Assembly: GCF_021432065.1 (NCBI RefSeq)
Contig: NZ_CP090364.1
Span: 3,114,601-3,178,600, forward strand
Source: Photobacterium sp. TLY01
Lineage (GTDB): Bacteria > Pseudomonadota > Gammaproteobacteria > Enterobacterales > Vibrionaceae
DNA: 64,000 bases
Reading direction: 5' to 3'
Each line of letters begins with the position of its first letter. The first letter of the stretch is position 1. Made by a program: the position numbers and the translations under genes. Positions 32,088 to 51,486 of this stretch are shown here, piece by piece. The notes below the pieces were generated by a model. The model did no database searches. It was not told the DNA's origin and was given only the letters and a program-made list of their open reading frames with translations.

Positions 32088-32759
32088 TCAGGACACATCC
32101 AGTAATCTGGGTGGCGTCAGGCACTGCTGCTCCTGGGTCCGGTTCAACACCAATTGCTGGGCGGTGATCTTACCCCGGCCGTCAGATTTTCCAATCAGCG
32201 CGATATAACCGGGCTGGGCATGAATCTGCTGCCAGTGGATCTCAAGCTCGGTCTGCTCCCCACAGGATATCAGTCGTTGCCCGTCCCACACGCCCTGCAC
32301 CAGTTGGAGCCCCTCGCGCGACTGCTCTCTGAGCAGCGCAACCGCCATGTCAGCCTGCTGGCTGAGCTGATGCAGCTGGGTATCAGACAACGGAAAAACC
32401 GTGTCGCCGACTTTATAGCGCTGGAACACAGCATCGCCGTGCTGATCGTAACGCACATGCAGTTCAAACGGCTGAAGTTTGTCGTCTTTCAGCGCTGTGC
32501 CGGCGCGCTTCAATTCACGCAGTTGCCCGTCATGCCAGCGATAATCCGTCAGATATTCACCGTAATCGCCCATCCAGACCCGTTCAGCCAACGACTCGGG
32601 TTTCGACTGGCGCAGATTGCCCCAGTACAGTGATGACGCATCACCAACAACCTGGCCACCGCTCAGGCGTTCCAAAGGAGACAATGAATGGGGGGATAAA
32701 GCAGAGCTGCCGCAGGCAGAAAGTAGAAAAGTCAGTGCAATCAGGCAGGTTCGTTTCAT
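32088..32759 (-). CDS. DUF1481 lipoprotein, YjaH-like
   Basis: 223 residues with a lipoprotein signal peptide: MKRTCLIALTFLLSAC with lipobox LSAC. The rest is a soluble periplasmic domain (RVWMGDYGEYLTDYRW; DGQLRELKRAGT). The position directly downstream of hupA matches E. coli yjaH. Function unknown. Confidence 0.8.
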   Translation of the reverse strand: MKRTCLIALTFLLSACGSSALSPHSLSPLERLSGGQVVGDASSLYWGNLRQSKPESLAERVWMGDYGEYLTDYRWHDGQLRELKRAGTALKDDKLQPFELHVRYDQHGDAVFQRYKVGDTVFPLSDTQLHQLSQQADMAVALLREQSREGLQLVQGVWDGQRLISCGEQTELEIHWQQIHAQPGYIALIGKSDGRGKITAQQLVLNRTQEQQCLTPPRLLDVS

Positions 32760-32762
32760 AAA

Positions 32763-32797
32763 TAAAAAACTCCGTCGAAGTGATCCCCGACGGAGTT
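32763..32797 (-). terminator. hupA terminator
   Basis: On the minus strand ACTCCGTCG (32788-32796) pairs with CGACGGAGT (32769-32777), followed by a T-rich tract. Confidence 0.85.
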
Positions 32798-32801
32798 CAA
32801 A

Positions 32802-33074
32802 TTATTTTACAGAATCTTTCAGCGCTTTACCTGCAACGAAAGCAGGTACGTTGGCTGCAGCGATCTGGATTTCTTTACCAGTCTGCGGGTTACGACCTGT
32901 ACGCGCTGCGCGGTGGTTTACTTTAAATGTGCCAAAGCCAATAAGTTGAACCTGGTCACCGGATTTCAATGCTTCGGTGATGCCGCTCAGGGTTGATTCC
33001 AGCGCGTCTTTTGCTTGCGCTTTAGTCAGGTCCGCTTGTTCAGCAATCAGGTCAATCAGTTGGGTCTTGTTCAT
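32802..33074 (-). CDS. hupA: DNA-binding protein HU-alpha
   Basis: 90 residues; histone-like nucleoid protein. [20 protein letters not shown], then [20 protein letters not shown], the flexible DNA-embracing arm, and the C-terminal KALKDSVK. The A-type assignment rests on sequence start and on the yjaG/yjaH neighbourhood. Own terminator. Confidence 0.95.
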   Translation of the reverse strand: MNKTQLIDLIAEQADLTKAQAKDALESTLSGITEALKSGDQVQLIGFGTFKVNHRAARTGRNPQTGKEIQIAAANVPAFVAGKALKDSVK

Positions 33075-33404
33075 TCGGTTTCCCTTCTAAGGTTTTTTCT
33101 TCAGACTTATCCACTCTAATTCAAAAGAAGCCCATGTGGCAAAGGTTTGTCGGCTTTCCTGCGGTTAGCTGCGGGGTCTTTAACCATAAACTGAGCGCAA
33201 GTTCACAAATTGTTACTATCCTGAAGAAGACGCTGGTTGCTTTTGCTTCACCTTGCACCAATTAATACTCAACGAACTCAAGAAACTAGGGTCCGTGAGT
33301 CCAGCGCATGCATTCATGCCAGTACTGTGACGACCCTGATCGTCCGGCACTTTGAGGCCCCTTGAGTATCTTCATGGTTATTCCACTAAGAGCACATCCA
33401 ACCC
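33075..33404. other. intergenic region between hupA and the CNNM gene
   Basis: 330 bp between divergent genes. It must hold the hupA promoter, but no -10/-35 pair is convincing. I see no RNA gene or repeat. Confidence 0.5.
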
Positions 33405-34478
33405 ATGTTACTTCTGATCATCTATATCTCAATCGCCATCGGCGTTTCTTTTGTCTGCTCTGTACTGGAAGCTGTCTTGCTCAGCATTTCTCCCAGCTAC
33501 ATAGGTACCCTGCGTCAGCAGGAACATCCCATGGCAGACAAGCTGGCAGAGCTGAAAGGCAATATCGACCGCCCACTGGCATCCATTCTGACCCTGAACA
33601 CCATCGCCCACACCATTGGTGCTGCCACTGCCGGTGCCCAGGCCGCCGTCGTGTTCGGCAGTCAGTGGCTGGGGGTATTCTCCGCCGCGCTCACGGTCGG
33701 GATTCTACTGCTGTCGGAAATCATTCCCAAAACCATCGGCGCAACTTACTGGCGTCAGCTGGCCCCACTCACGGCTCATGTGCTGGGATGGATGATCTGG
33801 CTGCTGCGTCCTTTCGTATGGTGCTCGGAGCAAATCACCCGGCGCTTGTCGCGGGGTCACCAGCCACCCAAACTGCGGGATGAACTCTCCGCTATGGCCA
33901 TGCTGGCCAAAGAGTCCGGTGAACTGGCTGAAGGGGAATCGAAAATCATGCATAACCTGCTGCAGTTCTGCGATGTCAGCGTGACTAAAATCATGACTCC
34001 ACGGCCGGTCCTGTTCCGGGTCGAGGGCAGTTTGTCGATCAACGAATTTTTGAGCGAGGCGAAAGACAGCCCATTCTCTCGCCCGTTGATTTACCAAGAC
34101 AGCAAAGACAATATTCTCGGCTTTGTTCACCGTCTCGAACTGTTTGCTGCCAGTCAGAGCGGACAGGGTAATTTGCTGCTCAGCGACATGATGCGGCCGC
34201 TGCCTGTGGTGCTGAATCTGGATACGGTGCCGGTGGCGTTTGAAAAACTGATGAAAGAACGGGTCCAGCTGGCCCTAGTGGTCGATGAATACGGTACTGT
34301 GATGGGGCTGGTGACCCTGGAAGATATTTTCGAGAGCCTGGTCGGCGAAGAAATTGTCGATGAAGCTGATACCAGTACCGACATGCAGCAACTGGCGTTT
34401 CAGCGCTGGGAACGCTGGAAGAAAAAACACGGGGTGATTGAAAACCGCGACGAAGACGAAGACGACTACAACAACTGA
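33405..34478 (+). CDS. CNNM-domain / CBS-pair membrane protein
   Basis: 357 residues. DUF21/CNNM transmembrane domain (about 1-175, four hydrophobic segments; LLLSEIIPKTIGA is the family signature), then two CBS domains (IMTPRPVLFRVEGSL; VQLALVVDEYGTVMGLVTLEDIFE). It ends with a charged tail (DEDEDDYNN) instead of the CorC_HlyC domain of longer relatives. The family handles Mg2+/divalent cations or Na+; substrate here unknown. Confidence 0.88.
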   Translation: MLLLIIYISIAIGVSFVCSVLEAVLLSISPSYIGTLRQQEHPMADKLAELKGNIDRPLASILTLNTIAHTIGAATAGAQAAVVFGSQWLGVFSAALTVGILLLSEIIPKTIGATYWRQLAPLTAHVLGWMIWLLRPFVWCSEQITRRLSRGHQPPKLRDELSAMAMLAKESGELAEGESKIMHNLLQFCDVSVTKIMTPRPVLFRVEGSLSINEFLSEAKDSPFSRPLIYQDSKDNILGFVHRLELFAASQSGQGNLLLSDMMRPLPVVLNLDTVPVAFEKLMKERVQLALVVDEYGTVMGLVTLEDIFESLVGEEIVDEADTSTDMQQLAFQRWERWKKKHGVIENRDEDEDDYNN

Positions 34479-34493
34479 TCCCCGATAAAGACC

Positions 34494-34523
34494 AATCAGG
34501 CAGGACAATCATCCTGCCTGATT
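34494..34523. terminator. hairpin between convergent genes
   Basis: AATCAGGCAGGA (34494-34505) / TCCTGCCTGATT (34512-34523), 12 bp, loop 6; no T-run on either side, so probably a two-way stop of limited strength. Confidence 0.65.
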
Positions 34524-34536
34524 GCGGCAACGGGGA

Positions 34537-35124
34537 TCAGAGTGTAATCCCGATATTGCTGACACCATCATCACGCAGTTCGCGGCGCAGGCTTTTAATC
34601 AGCTCAATATCCCGACCATCGGTCTCTTTCAGGGCGCGGTAAATCGCCCACTGGACATCCCATTCTTCGCACACGGCCTGGTTATTCTTCTGATTGTCAT
34701 TGGTGATTTCCTCACCCTCGCGCGCTTCTTCCAGATTGGCCACGGTTTCCACAGACAAAGAGCTGATACTCAGTGCGGTTTCAGGGATCAAGTCCCGGTC
34801 CAGCAACGCATGCAGCAGATCAGACAGCCCGACACAGGCATCAATCGCCGGGTTCACCGCATACAAGTCATAATCGTCGGCGGCAGGGACCATCGCTTCC
34901 AGCTTCTCCAGCTGGTTTTCAAAATTGATCTTGGCATTTTTCACCGTCAGGATTTCCCAGACGCTGTCGAGGATTAAGCGGTAAGGCTGAGGATCCGCAA
35001 ATTCAGTCTCGCGACAAAAGAAAGCGTAATTCGGATACATCCGCTCGCAAAGTGAGGCCATAAAGGTCAGGTATTGCCAGGGTTCAAATTTTTCTAGGCG
35101 AAGCTGAATTGGATTCTTAAGCAT
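34537..35124 (-). CDS. yjaG: DUF416 protein YjaG
   Basis: 195 residues; starts MLKNPIQLRLEKFEPWQYLT and ends VSNIGITL. No membrane or signal segment. Conserved next to hupA in gammaproteobacteria, cytosolic, function unknown. Confidence 0.85.
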   Translation of the reverse strand: MLKNPIQLRLEKFEPWQYLTFMASLCERMYPNYAFFCRETEFADPQPYRLILDSVWEILTVKNAKINFENQLEKLEAMVPAADDYDLYAVNPAIDACVGLSDLLHALLDRDLIPETALSISSLSVETVANLEEAREGEEITNDNQKNNQAVCEEWDVQWAIYRALKETDGRDIELIKSLRRELRDDGVSNIGITL

Positions 35125-35193
35125 GGGATAATCTGTCTGAAAACGTTAACTTGAATTTTACTTGATAACCCGCCAGCGCAAAAGGAAAAAGCC

Positions 35194-36105
35194 ATGCATC
35201 AACTCTGTATTGTTTCCCGACGGGCAGACCTGTACCGCCAACTGATTGAAGAAGCAGATCTACCGGCACTGTCACTGACGGATAATCCGAATGATGCAAC
35301 CCTGGTGCTGGCCGATCCGCCGTTAATCACGGACAGGTTAGCGCAATTTCCGCAGCTGCGCTGGCTGCAATCCACCTATGCCGGCATAGACGCGCTGACC
35401 CGGCCCGGACTGCGCAGCGATTATACGCTGACCAATGTCCGGGGGATTTTCGGTCAGCTGATCAGCGAGTATGTGATGGGTTTGCTGATTGGCCACCAGC
35501 GCCATTTCGGCCGTTATCAGGCTCAGCAACAGCAGGCGCAGTGGCAACCGCACAGCTACAGCGCTCTGTCTGACAAGACCATGGTGATTCTGGGCACCGG
35601 CTCGATTGGCCAGCACCTGGCTGGTACTGCCAAAGCACTGGGTATGACAGTGCTGGGGGTGAACCGCTCCGGCGAATGCTCCGCGTCTGGTTTTGATCAG
35701 ATTATCGCGATCAAGGATCTGAGCGAGGCGCTGCAGCAAGCGGATGTGCTGGTCTCTGTGCTGCCTGCCACAGCCATGACAGACAATCTGCTCAATGCCG
35801 ACAGCCTGAGTCACTGCCGCGGCACCTTGCTCTTTAATGTCGGCCGGGGGAATGCGGTTTGCGAATCAGGCCTGATCCAAGCGCTGGCCAGTGGCGCGCT
35901 GAGCCATGCTTTTCTGGATGTGTTCAAACAAGAACCCCTGCCTGCAGAGCACCCGTTCTGGTGTCATCCTCAGATAACTGTCACCCCGCACATTGCCGCC
36001 GAAAGCTTCCCGCAGCAGGTGATGGAAATATTCAAGACCAACTACCTGCGCTATGTTGAAGGGAAACCGCTGCAACACCAGATTGATTTCGCACTCGGCT
36101 ATTAA
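35194..36105 (+). CDS. D-2-hydroxyacid dehydrogenase
   Basis: 303 residues of the NAD(P)-dependent 2-hydroxyacid dehydrogenase family. Dinucleotide motif MVILGTGSIG (about 129-138). Catalytic Arg in NVGRGNAV, Glu in FKQEPLP, His in TPHIAAES. Closest in style to GhrA-type glyoxylate/hydroxypyruvate reductases; exact substrate not decidable. Only 5 bp separate it from the next gene. Confidence 0.88.
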   Translation: MHQLCIVSRRADLYRQLIEEADLPALSLTDNPNDATLVLADPPLITDRLAQFPQLRWLQSTYAGIDALTRPGLRSDYTLTNVRGIFGQLISEYVMGLLIGHQRHFGRYQAQQQQAQWQPHSYSALSDKTMVILGTGSIGQHLAGTAKALGMTVLGVNRSGECSASGFDQIIAIKDLSEALQQADVLVSVLPATAMTDNLLNADSLSHCRGTLLFNVGRGNAVCESGLIQALASGALSHAFLDVFKQEPLPAEHPFWCHPQITVTPHIAAESFPQQVMEIFKTNYLRYVEGKPLQHQIDFALGY

Positions 36106-36110
36106 GGCAG

Positions 36111-36713
36111 ATGATGTCCAAACGTAACCCGACCCACGCCTTACCTGTATTGCTGGACCGGATCCGGCAATGTGAACTGTGCAAAGCGCACCTGCCGCTC
36201 GGTCCGCGGCCGGTAATTCAGGCCAGCAGCGAAGCACGCTTGATGATAATCGGCCAGGCGCCGGGCACCCGGGTCCATGACACCGGCATTCCCTGGAACG
36301 ATCCGAGCGGCGATCGGCTGCGTCGCTGGCTGGATCTCGACCGTGACACCTTCTATGATCCCAGCCGTATCGCCATTATGCCGATGGGGTTTTGCTATCC
36401 GGGGAAAGGGAAGAGCGGTGATCTGCCGCCAAGGCCTGAATGTGCCCCACAATGGCATGGTCAGGTCTGGCCGCTGCTGCCCAATATCGGTATGACGCTG
36501 CTGGTCGGCCAGTATGCGCAGAATTATTATCTGCCGGATAAACCCAAAACCCTGACCGAGACAGTCAGAGCCTGGCGGCGATGGGCGCCGGATTATCTGC
36601 CGCTGCCTCACCCATCGCCGCGCAATACCTTGTGGCTGAAGAAAAACCCCTGGTTTGAAGCCGATGTTGTCCCCTACATCCGCGACTATGTCCACCAGCA
36701 CCTGGGGCTGTAA
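36111..36713 (+). CDS. uracil-DNA glycosylase superfamily protein
   Basis: 200 residues (ATGATG start; 36111 or 36114). Motifs MIIGQAPGTRVHDTGIPWND and LPLPHPSPRN fit the UDG-superfamily fold; RIRQCELCKAHLP may bind metal. The GQAPG motif takes the place of the GEAPG of family 4/5 enzymes, and activity on uracil in DNA is not proven for this branch. Probably co-transcribed with the dehydrogenase before it. Confidence 0.82.
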   Translation: MMSKRNPTHALPVLLDRIRQCELCKAHLPLGPRPVIQASSEARLMIIGQAPGTRVHDTGIPWNDPSGDRLRRWLDLDRDTFYDPSRIAIMPMGFCYPGKGKSGDLPPRPECAPQWHGQVWPLLPNIGMTLLVGQYAQNYYLPDKPKTLTETVRAWRRWAPDYLPLPHPSPRNTLWLKKNPWFEADVVPYIRDYVHQHLGL

Positions 36714-36731
36714 GCGACCTTAAAAACGCAA

Positions 36732-36755
36732 AAAGCGAGCCATTCAGCTCGCTTT
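36732..36755. terminator. terminator shared by UDG-like gene and hemE
   Basis: AAAGCGAGC (36732-36740) / GCTCGCTTT (36747-36755). On the minus strand it runs into TTTTTGCGTTTTT, so it is mainly the hemE terminator. Confidence 0.8.
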
Positions 36756-36775
36756 CTGGTGACATCTACCGCTGC

Positions 36776-37840
36776 TTACTTGTGGTAAGGGGCAGACAGC
36801 TCATGAACCGCCTCGACAAAAACACCGGCATTTTCCGGCGGCACATCAAGATGGATACCGTGGCCCAGGTTAAAGACATGGCCCGTGCCTTCACCGAAAC
36901 CGGACAGAATACCGGCCACTTCCTCACGAATACGCGCTGGTGACGCGTACAACATAGACGGGTCCATATTACCTTGCAGGGCCACCTTATCGCCCACACG
37001 GCGCTTGGCGTCGGCAATATCAATGGTCCAGTCCAGGCCCACCGCATCACAACCGGTTGCTGCAATCGCTTCCAGCCACATCCCGCCGTTTTTGGTAAAC
37101 AGGGTCACAGGGACACGACGGCCTTCGTTTTCACGGATCAGGCCATCGACAATCTTGTGCATGTACTGCAGGGAGAACAACTTGTAATCCCGTGGCGTCA
37201 GGACACCACCCCAGGTGTCAAACACCATCACTGACTGGGCACCGGCTTTGATTTGGGCATTCAGATACTGAATCACACTATCGGCCAGTTTATCCAGCAG
37301 TGCATGCAGCACCGCAGGTTCGGCGTACATCATTTTTTTGATTTTGGTAAAGGCCTTGGTGCTGCCACCTTCCACCATGTAAGTCGCCAATGTCCACGGG
37401 CTGCCGGAAAAACCAATCAGCGGTACTTCGCCTTTGAGATCTTTTCGGATTTGACGCACAGCGTTCATGACATATTGCAGTTCACCTTCCGGATCAGGGA
37501 TGCCTATCCTATCGACATCCGCTTTGCAGCTGATCGGACGCTCAAACTTTGGTCCTTCACCGGTCTCGAAGTACAGCCCCAGACCCATGGCATCCGGAAT
37601 GGTCAGGATGTCAGAAAACAAGATCGCGGCATCCAGCGGAAAACGGCGCAAAGGTTGCAAAGTCACTTCGCTGGCCAGTTCAGCATTCTTGCATAGCGAC
37701 ATAAAGTCGCCCGCCACACCGCGGGTAGCCCGGTATTCAGGGAGATAACGGCCTGCCTGACGCATCATCCATACAGGGGTGCAGTCAACCGGCTGCTTGA
37801 GTAAAGCACGCAGATAGCGATCGTTCTTCAATTCTGTCAT
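36776..37840 (-). CDS. hemE: uroporphyrinogen decarboxylase
   Basis: Haem pathway: uroporphyrinogen III to coproporphyrinogen III. ATG 37840 (AGGA 8 bases upstream) gives 354 residues, the E. coli length. Motifs [29 protein letters not shown] and NLGHGI. No lesion. Confidence 0.97.
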   Translation of the reverse strand: MTELKNDRYLRALLKQPVDCTPVWMMRQAGRYLPEYRATRGVAGDFMSLCKNAELASEVTLQPLRRFPLDAAILFSDILTIPDAMGLGLYFETGEGPKFERPISCKADVDRIGIPDPEGELQYVMNAVRQIRKDLKGEVPLIGFSGSPWTLATYMVEGGSTKAFTKIKKMMYAEPAVLHALLDKLADSVIQYLNAQIKAGAQSVMVFDTWGGVLTPRDYKLFSLQYMHKIVDGLIRENEGRRVPVTLFTKNGGMWLEAIAATGCDAVGLDWTIDIADAKRRVGDKVALQGNMDPSMLYASPARIREEVAGILSGFGEGTGHVFNLGHGIHLDVPPENAGVFVEAVHELSAPYHK

Positions 37841-38084
37841 TGTCAACATCCTGGCAAATAATTGAGTACATTGTAACACCCTGATCCGGCATCAGCAGCT
37901 ATGCATTCATCCTGAAGGGTAATTAATGCCGCTTAGCGCACATCGCTTGCACACAGCACGATTTGCACGCCACCGGTTTCATTTTTGGTAATCTAATGTT
38001 GCAGATATTTTAATCAATACCCTCTGTATTCTCTGATACTGTTATTTACAGCCAACATCGGCTACTGCAAAGATTGGAGGATCT

Positions 38085-38264
38085 ATGAACCTGCAAGTTG
38101 TTATCGAATTTACTGAAACCGGTGTATACAAAGACCGCTGCTGGGAAAATTCTTTCACAGCCATGAAAGGGCAGTTGCACAAAGTCACCCCGCATTATGC
38201 CGCGCATCTGATTAAACATTCCAAAGCCGTTTTCCGCGGGCTGCCAGAAAGCCACTCCGGCTAA
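38085..38264 (+). CDS. 59-residue hypothetical protein with strong ribosome site
   Basis: MNLQVVIEFTETGVYKDRCW, then ENSFTAMKGQLHKVTPHYAA, ending LPESHSG. GGAGG lies 6 bases before ATG 38085. No signal peptide or membrane span. It stands alone between hemE (minus) and nudC (minus). I know no function; the good ribosome site and a protein-like composition make it a likely real gene. Confidence 0.65.
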   Translation: MNLQVVIEFTETGVYKDRCWENSFTAMKGQLHKVTPHYAAHLIKHSKAVFRGLPESHSG

Positions 38265-38308
38265 CCCCCAGCTATTTACTGTTTCAGTTACAGGCTCTTC
38301 ATCGTTTA

Positions 38309-39100
38309 CTAGACACCGTCCGACCGGATTGCGGCTTCCTGCCTGATGGCTGCACAAGTCGCCTGAATCAGGCGATACGCAATCGTACCGGGTGGCGCGA
38401 TCTGCGGTAACTGATCGTGTTGAAACCAACGGGCATCCACCAGCTCTTCGTAATCCGGACGGATAGCACCACTGTGGTGCTCAGCCAGAAAGCCCATCAT
38501 GAGATTGGACGGAAACGCCCAGGGCTGGCTGTCAAAGTAGCGGATATGGGTTACCTCGATCCCTGTCTCTTCTTTGACTTCCCGAGCCACACATTGCTCC
38601 AGCGTTTCTCCGGCCTCGACAAAGCCGGCAATCACGGTATACATACCGTTTTTATGGCGAGGATGCTGTGCCAGCAAAATGCAGTCATCCTTCTTCACCG
38701 CAACAATGATGCAGGGAGAAATACGCGGATAATGGTCAGTCTTGCAAGTCAGGCAGTGCATGGCCTGTCCACCGTCTGCCAGCGTCGTTTTGCCGCCGCA
38801 GGCGGAACAAAACCTTTGAGTTTCTTGCATATAGGATAGCTGCATCGCTTTGCCGGCCAGCGCAAACAGATCCTCAGGCTCGTGGAGTAATTCCCTGAGC
38901 GAATAAAAATTTTTATCGGCCAGCAAATCAGGATCTTCCAGCCATTTCACCGGATATCCCTGATGAAACCCGATCGTTTTGGATCCAGCAAGATCAAGTT
39001 CAGTAAAGCCTTCTAAGGTAAGTGGTAACTTACCACCCTCTAAATAAATTCTGCGATCACGAATGACGCACCAGTAACTGTGTTCTTGCTTTTTTGACAT
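38309..39100 (-). CDS. nudC: NADH pyrophosphatase / NAD-RNA decapping hydrolase
   Basis: 263 residues from ATG 39100 (GGAGAA 8 bases upstream). Zinc ribbon with CSAC and CLTC (about residues 101-122), Nudix box GFVEAGETLEQCVAREVKEE, then SQPWAFPSNLMMGF as in NudC. Removes NMN from NAD(H) and from NAD-capped RNA 5' ends. Confidence 0.95.
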   Translation of the reverse strand: MSKKQEHSYWCVIRDRRIYLEGGKLPLTLEGFTELDLAGSKTIGFHQGYPVKWLEDPDLLADKNFYSLRELLHEPEDLFALAGKAMQLSYMQETQRFCSACGGKTTLADGGQAMHCLTCKTDHYPRISPCIIVAVKKDDCILLAQHPRHKNGMYTVIAGFVEAGETLEQCVAREVKEETGIEVTHIRYFDSQPWAFPSNLMMGFLAEHHSGAIRPDYEELVDARWFQHDQLPQIAPPGTIAYRLIQATCAAIRQEAAIRSDGV

Positions 39101-39260
39101 GAGTGACTTCTCCATCCTTGCAGGGTATCAGTTTTGCTGGCAATCTAAACCTAACAGTGGAATTTGGCTTTGCCATATTGGTACTCTTAGTGTCACTAAG
39201 AGTTTGACAGGTATTGTTTTCGGCTCCTGCGACTTGCGGGGCGATCATGAGGACATGGTC

Positions 39261-39746
39261 ATGCTTAGTAAATTCGAACAAGTGCAAAAACAATGGGGCG
39301 GCAACAATGATGTCATTGATCATTGGCTGATGTCGAGGCAGCAGTTGCTGATAGATTACTGCAAATTAGCTGGCTTACCCCCCTTTGAACATAAATCCCG
39401 GCAACTTCCCACGTCATCGCAACTCCAACTCTTCAGCCAGCAACTGGTTGATTACATCTCCGAAGGTCACTTTAAAATTTACGACAAGGTGATGGCAAGA
39501 TGGCAGGCGACCGGATACTCCCCGACCACAGAAATCTCACAGCTCTACCACAAAATTACGGATACCACAGATCCTTTGCTGAATTTTGCGGATCGCTATT
39601 GTGAGATCACAGACGATAGTGATGATTGGGATAACTTTGATCACGAACTGTCTCTGGTGGGCGAACAAATCGAATTGAGGTTCGAGCTGGAAGATGAGCT
39701 GATTGAACTGATCAGTGAAAGTTTAGCCGTGCCACCCGGCGCGTAA
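39261..39746 (+). CDS. rsd: regulator of sigma D
   Basis: 161 residues from ATG 39261 (GAGG 9 bases upstream; E. coli Rsd has 158). Helical anti-sigma-70 factor: KFEQVQKQWGGNNDVIDHWL and QQLLIDYC. Divergent from nudC as in E. coli. Lowers sigma-70 activity in stationary phase in E. coli. Confidence 0.92.
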   Translation: MLSKFEQVQKQWGGNNDVIDHWLMSRQQLLIDYCKLAGLPPFEHKSRQLPTSSQLQLFSQQLVDYISEGHFKIYDKVMARWQATGYSPTTEISQLYHKITDTTDPLLNFADRYCEITDDSDDWDNFDHELSLVGEQIELRFELEDELIELISESLAVPPGA

Positions 39747-39894
39747 TCACAGCCGCTTACAGCTGTGTCTCGAGCAAACACAGGCAATCAGCATCCTGAT
39801 TGCCGATAGGCCTTTGCATGCTTAAAGTCAATTCAACAACCAAGATATGACAGTCGCTCAAAGCCAATCAAGGTCTGATTGCTCCCAGAAAACA

Positions 39895-39919
39895 AAAGGC
39901 ACCCCAGAGGGTGCCTTTT
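39895..39919 (-). terminator. rpoC terminator
   Basis: AAAAGGCACC / GGTGCCTTTT; on the minus strand followed by GTTTTC. It ends the rplJL-rpoBC transcript. Confidence 0.85.
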
Positions 39920-39950
39920 CAGTTTCGGTTACGTAAGAACCAGGCAGATC

Positions 39951-44168
<4,218 letters not shown>

Positions 44169-44262
44169 ATTCGGCTCCTGTGAGGAGTTGACCCATAAAG
44201 GCGCCGTGGCGGCGGCGCCTTCATATTGATACCGGATTCAAGTATTACTGACAGCGTCAGAA

Positions 44263-48288
<4,026 letters not shown>

Positions 48289-48446
48289 AGGTTCCTCAGA
48301 TCGCTGATAAGTGATCCAAACTACCTCGAGTAAGAGGCAGTGACTAATAACATTGTTTGTAGCAGGAACAGCACTGGAGTACAGGCTGTGATTTGCACGG
48401 GAAGCGGTTGCAAAACAATGTGAAAAACACCACTACCCTACAGCGC

Positions 48447-48478
48447 AAAAGGGCCGGTGGCTTTTTAGCCACCAGCCC
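48447..48478 (-). terminator. attenuator between rplL and rpoB
   Basis: Minus-strand stem GGGCTGGTGGCT / AGCCACCGGCCC followed by TTTT. Such a partial terminator sets the ratio of ribosomal protein to polymerase transcripts in E. coli. Confidence 0.8.
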
Positions 48479-48510
48479 ATAGCCATAAAGGCTAAGAAAT
48501 TAAGTAATAA

Positions 48511-48879
48511 TTACTTGATTTCAACAGATGCACCAGCTTCTTCCAGCTGAGCTTTCAGAGCTTCAGCTTCAGCTTTCTCAACACCTTCTTTCAGAGGTGC
48601 TGGAGCGCCGTCAACCAGAGCTTTCGCTTCTTTCAGGCCCAGACCAGTTGCGCCACGTACTGCTTTGATTACAGCAACTTTGTTACCGCCAGCAGCAGTC
48701 AGGATTACGTCGAATTCAGTTTGCTCTTCAGCAGCTGCGCCTTCAGCAGCACCGCCAGCAACTACTGCAGCAGCAGCAGTAACACCGAACTTCTCTTCCA
48801 TTGCTTCGATCAGTTCAACAACTTGCATTACAGACATTTCTGCAACTGCGTCTAGGATTTGCTCGTTAGTGATAGACAT
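48511..48879 (-). CDS. rplL: ribosomal protein L7/L12
   Basis: 122 residues. N-terminal dimer domain, Ala-rich hinge ([19 protein letters not shown]), C-terminal factor-binding domain with [13 protein letters not shown]. Confidence 0.98.
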   Translation of the reverse strand: MSITNEQILDAVAEMSVMQVVELIEAMEEKFGVTAAAAVVAGGAAEGAAAEEQTEFDVILTAAGGNKVAVIKAVRGATGLGLKEAKALVDGAPAPLKEGVEKAEAEALKAQLEEAGASVEIK

Positions 48880-48940
48880 AACAATTCTCTTTTAAAGTCA
48901 ACAATTAGTTTAAATAGCAACCAATAAAAAGCCAAACTTA

Positions 48941-49429
48941 TTAAGCGGCTTCTTTCTGATCGCGAATAGCTGCAATAGTACGAACCAGCTTGCCAGCAGA
49001 AGCTTCTTTCATGCACATCATCAGACGCGCGATCGCTTCGTCGTAAGTTGGCAGTTTCGCCAGAACATCTGCATCAGTCAGTACGCCTTCGAATGCAGCA
49101 GCTTTGATCTCGAAATTTTTGTTCTCTTTAGCGAAGTCTTTGAAAAGACGCGCTGCGGCACCTGGGTGCTCAGTAGAGAAAGCCAGCAGAGTAGGACCTA
49201 CGAAAGTGTCAGCAAGACACTCATAGTTAGTACCTACGACTGCACGACGAGCCAGAGTATTACGAACAACACGTACGTAAACGCCCGCTTCACGCGCTTG
49301 TTTACGCAGAGTTGTCATAGCACCCACGGCGACGCCACGAGAGTCAGCAACAACTGCAGACAGGGCACCACTGGCAGCTTCGTTGACTTCAGCAACAATT
49401 GCTTTTTTGTCTTGAAGGTTTAAAGCCAT
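48941..49429 (-). CDS. rplJ: ribosomal protein L10
   Basis: 162 residues from ATG 49429 (AGGAG upstream), starting [20 protein letters not shown]. Base of the L12 stalk and translational repressor of its own leader in E. coli. Confidence 0.97.
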   Translation of the reverse strand: MALNLQDKKAIVAEVNEAASGALSAVVADSRGVAVGAMTTLRKQAREAGVYVRVVRNTLARRAVVGTNYECLADTFVGPTLLAFSTEHPGAAARLFKDFAKENKNFEIKAAAFEGVLTDADVLAKLPTYDEAIARLMMCMKEASAGKLVRTIAAIRDQKEAA

Positions 49430-49637
49430 TGGATTTGCTCCTGGATTGTGTTTACCCACTCACTGCAAAATTGCAGGAGAGTTTGTACGGCGCAGATCCA
49501 AGAAAGACAGTATATCAATCATGTTCCTGGCACCGTCTACGTAGGCTGAATTATTAAGTTCAGAGAACACCTACGGTCTTGGACGAAGATCTCGGCAGAA
49601 TACTGCCCAGATCTTAGCCATTAATTCGAAACGCAGG

Positions 49638-49665
49638 ATTATACATAATCCCAGCGATTCTGCAA
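49638..49665 (-). promoter_or_regulatory. rplJL-rpoBC promoter
   Basis: Minus strand: TTGCAG (49660-49665), 16-bp spacer, TATAAT (49638-49643) preceded by TG. The leader from here to 49430 (about 200 nt) is the expected place of the L10-L12 autoregulatory site. Confidence 0.8.
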
Positions 49666-49668
49666 ATA

Positions 49669-50803
<1,135 letters not shown>

Positions 50804-50878
50804 TGCTTAATTACCTTAATTTGGGTTCAAACGTCTGCTTTTCGCAAACAGACTCCCCGTCTAACGAAAGGGCGCGAA

Positions 50879-50907
50879 ATTATAGTGTAATTCCACGCCC
50901 TTGACAA
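50879..50907 (-). promoter_or_regulatory. rplKA promoter
   Basis: Minus strand: TTGTCA (50902-50907), 17-bp spacer, TATAAT (50879-50884), then a GC-rich start region (CGCGCCC). The leader hairpin GTCTGTTTGCGAAAAGCAGAC (in two parts around the loop) is a candidate L1 site. Confidence 0.85.
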
Positions 50908-50928
50908 TATGACTTGATTACTTATTGA

Positions 50929-51474
50929 TCAGTTTTTCTCAACCTGACCAAACTCCAGTTCTACCGGAGTTGCACGGCCGAAGATAGAAACCGAGACTTT
51001 CACACGGCTCTTGTCATAGTCGACTTCTTCAACCACACCATTAAAGTCAGCAAACGGACCATCCGTCACGCGAACCACTTCACCCGGCTCAAACACAGTT
51101 TTGTGAACAGGCGACTCGCTCGCCTGCTGCAGACGATTCAAAATCGCTGCGGCTTCTTTGTCTGAAATCGGCGCCGGGCGGTCAGATGTTCCGCCAATGA
51201 ACCCCATCACACGAGGAATACTACGTACCAGATGCCAGGTTTCATCATTCATCACCATTTGTACGAGAACGTAACCAGGGAAGAACTTACGCTCGCTTTT
51301 GCGGCGCTGGCCAGCACGCATTTCCACCACTTCTTCTGTTGGTACCAGGACCTCGTCGAAGTAGTCTTCCATGCCATGCATCTTGATATGTTCACGTAGT
51401 GACTGTGCAACTCGTCCTTCAAAACCAGAGAAGGCCTGCACAACATACCATCGTTTTTTTGGAGCTTCGCTCAT
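50929..51474 (-). CDS. nusG: transcription factor NusG
   Basis: 181 residues. NGN domain ([20 protein letters not shown]) and C-terminal KOW ([19 protein letters not shown]). Couples polymerase to Rho and the ribosome. 12 bp after secE. Confidence 0.97.
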   Translation of the reverse strand: MSEAPKKRWYVVQAFSGFEGRVAQSLREHIKMHGMEDYFDEVLVPTEEVVEMRAGQRRKSERKFFPGYVLVQMVMNDETWHLVRSIPRVMGFIGGTSDRPAPISDKEAAAILNRLQQASESPVHKTVFEPGEVVRVTDGPFADFNGVVEEVDYDKSRVKVSVSIFGRATPVELEFGQVEKN

Positions 51475-51486
51475 GAACTCTTACCT

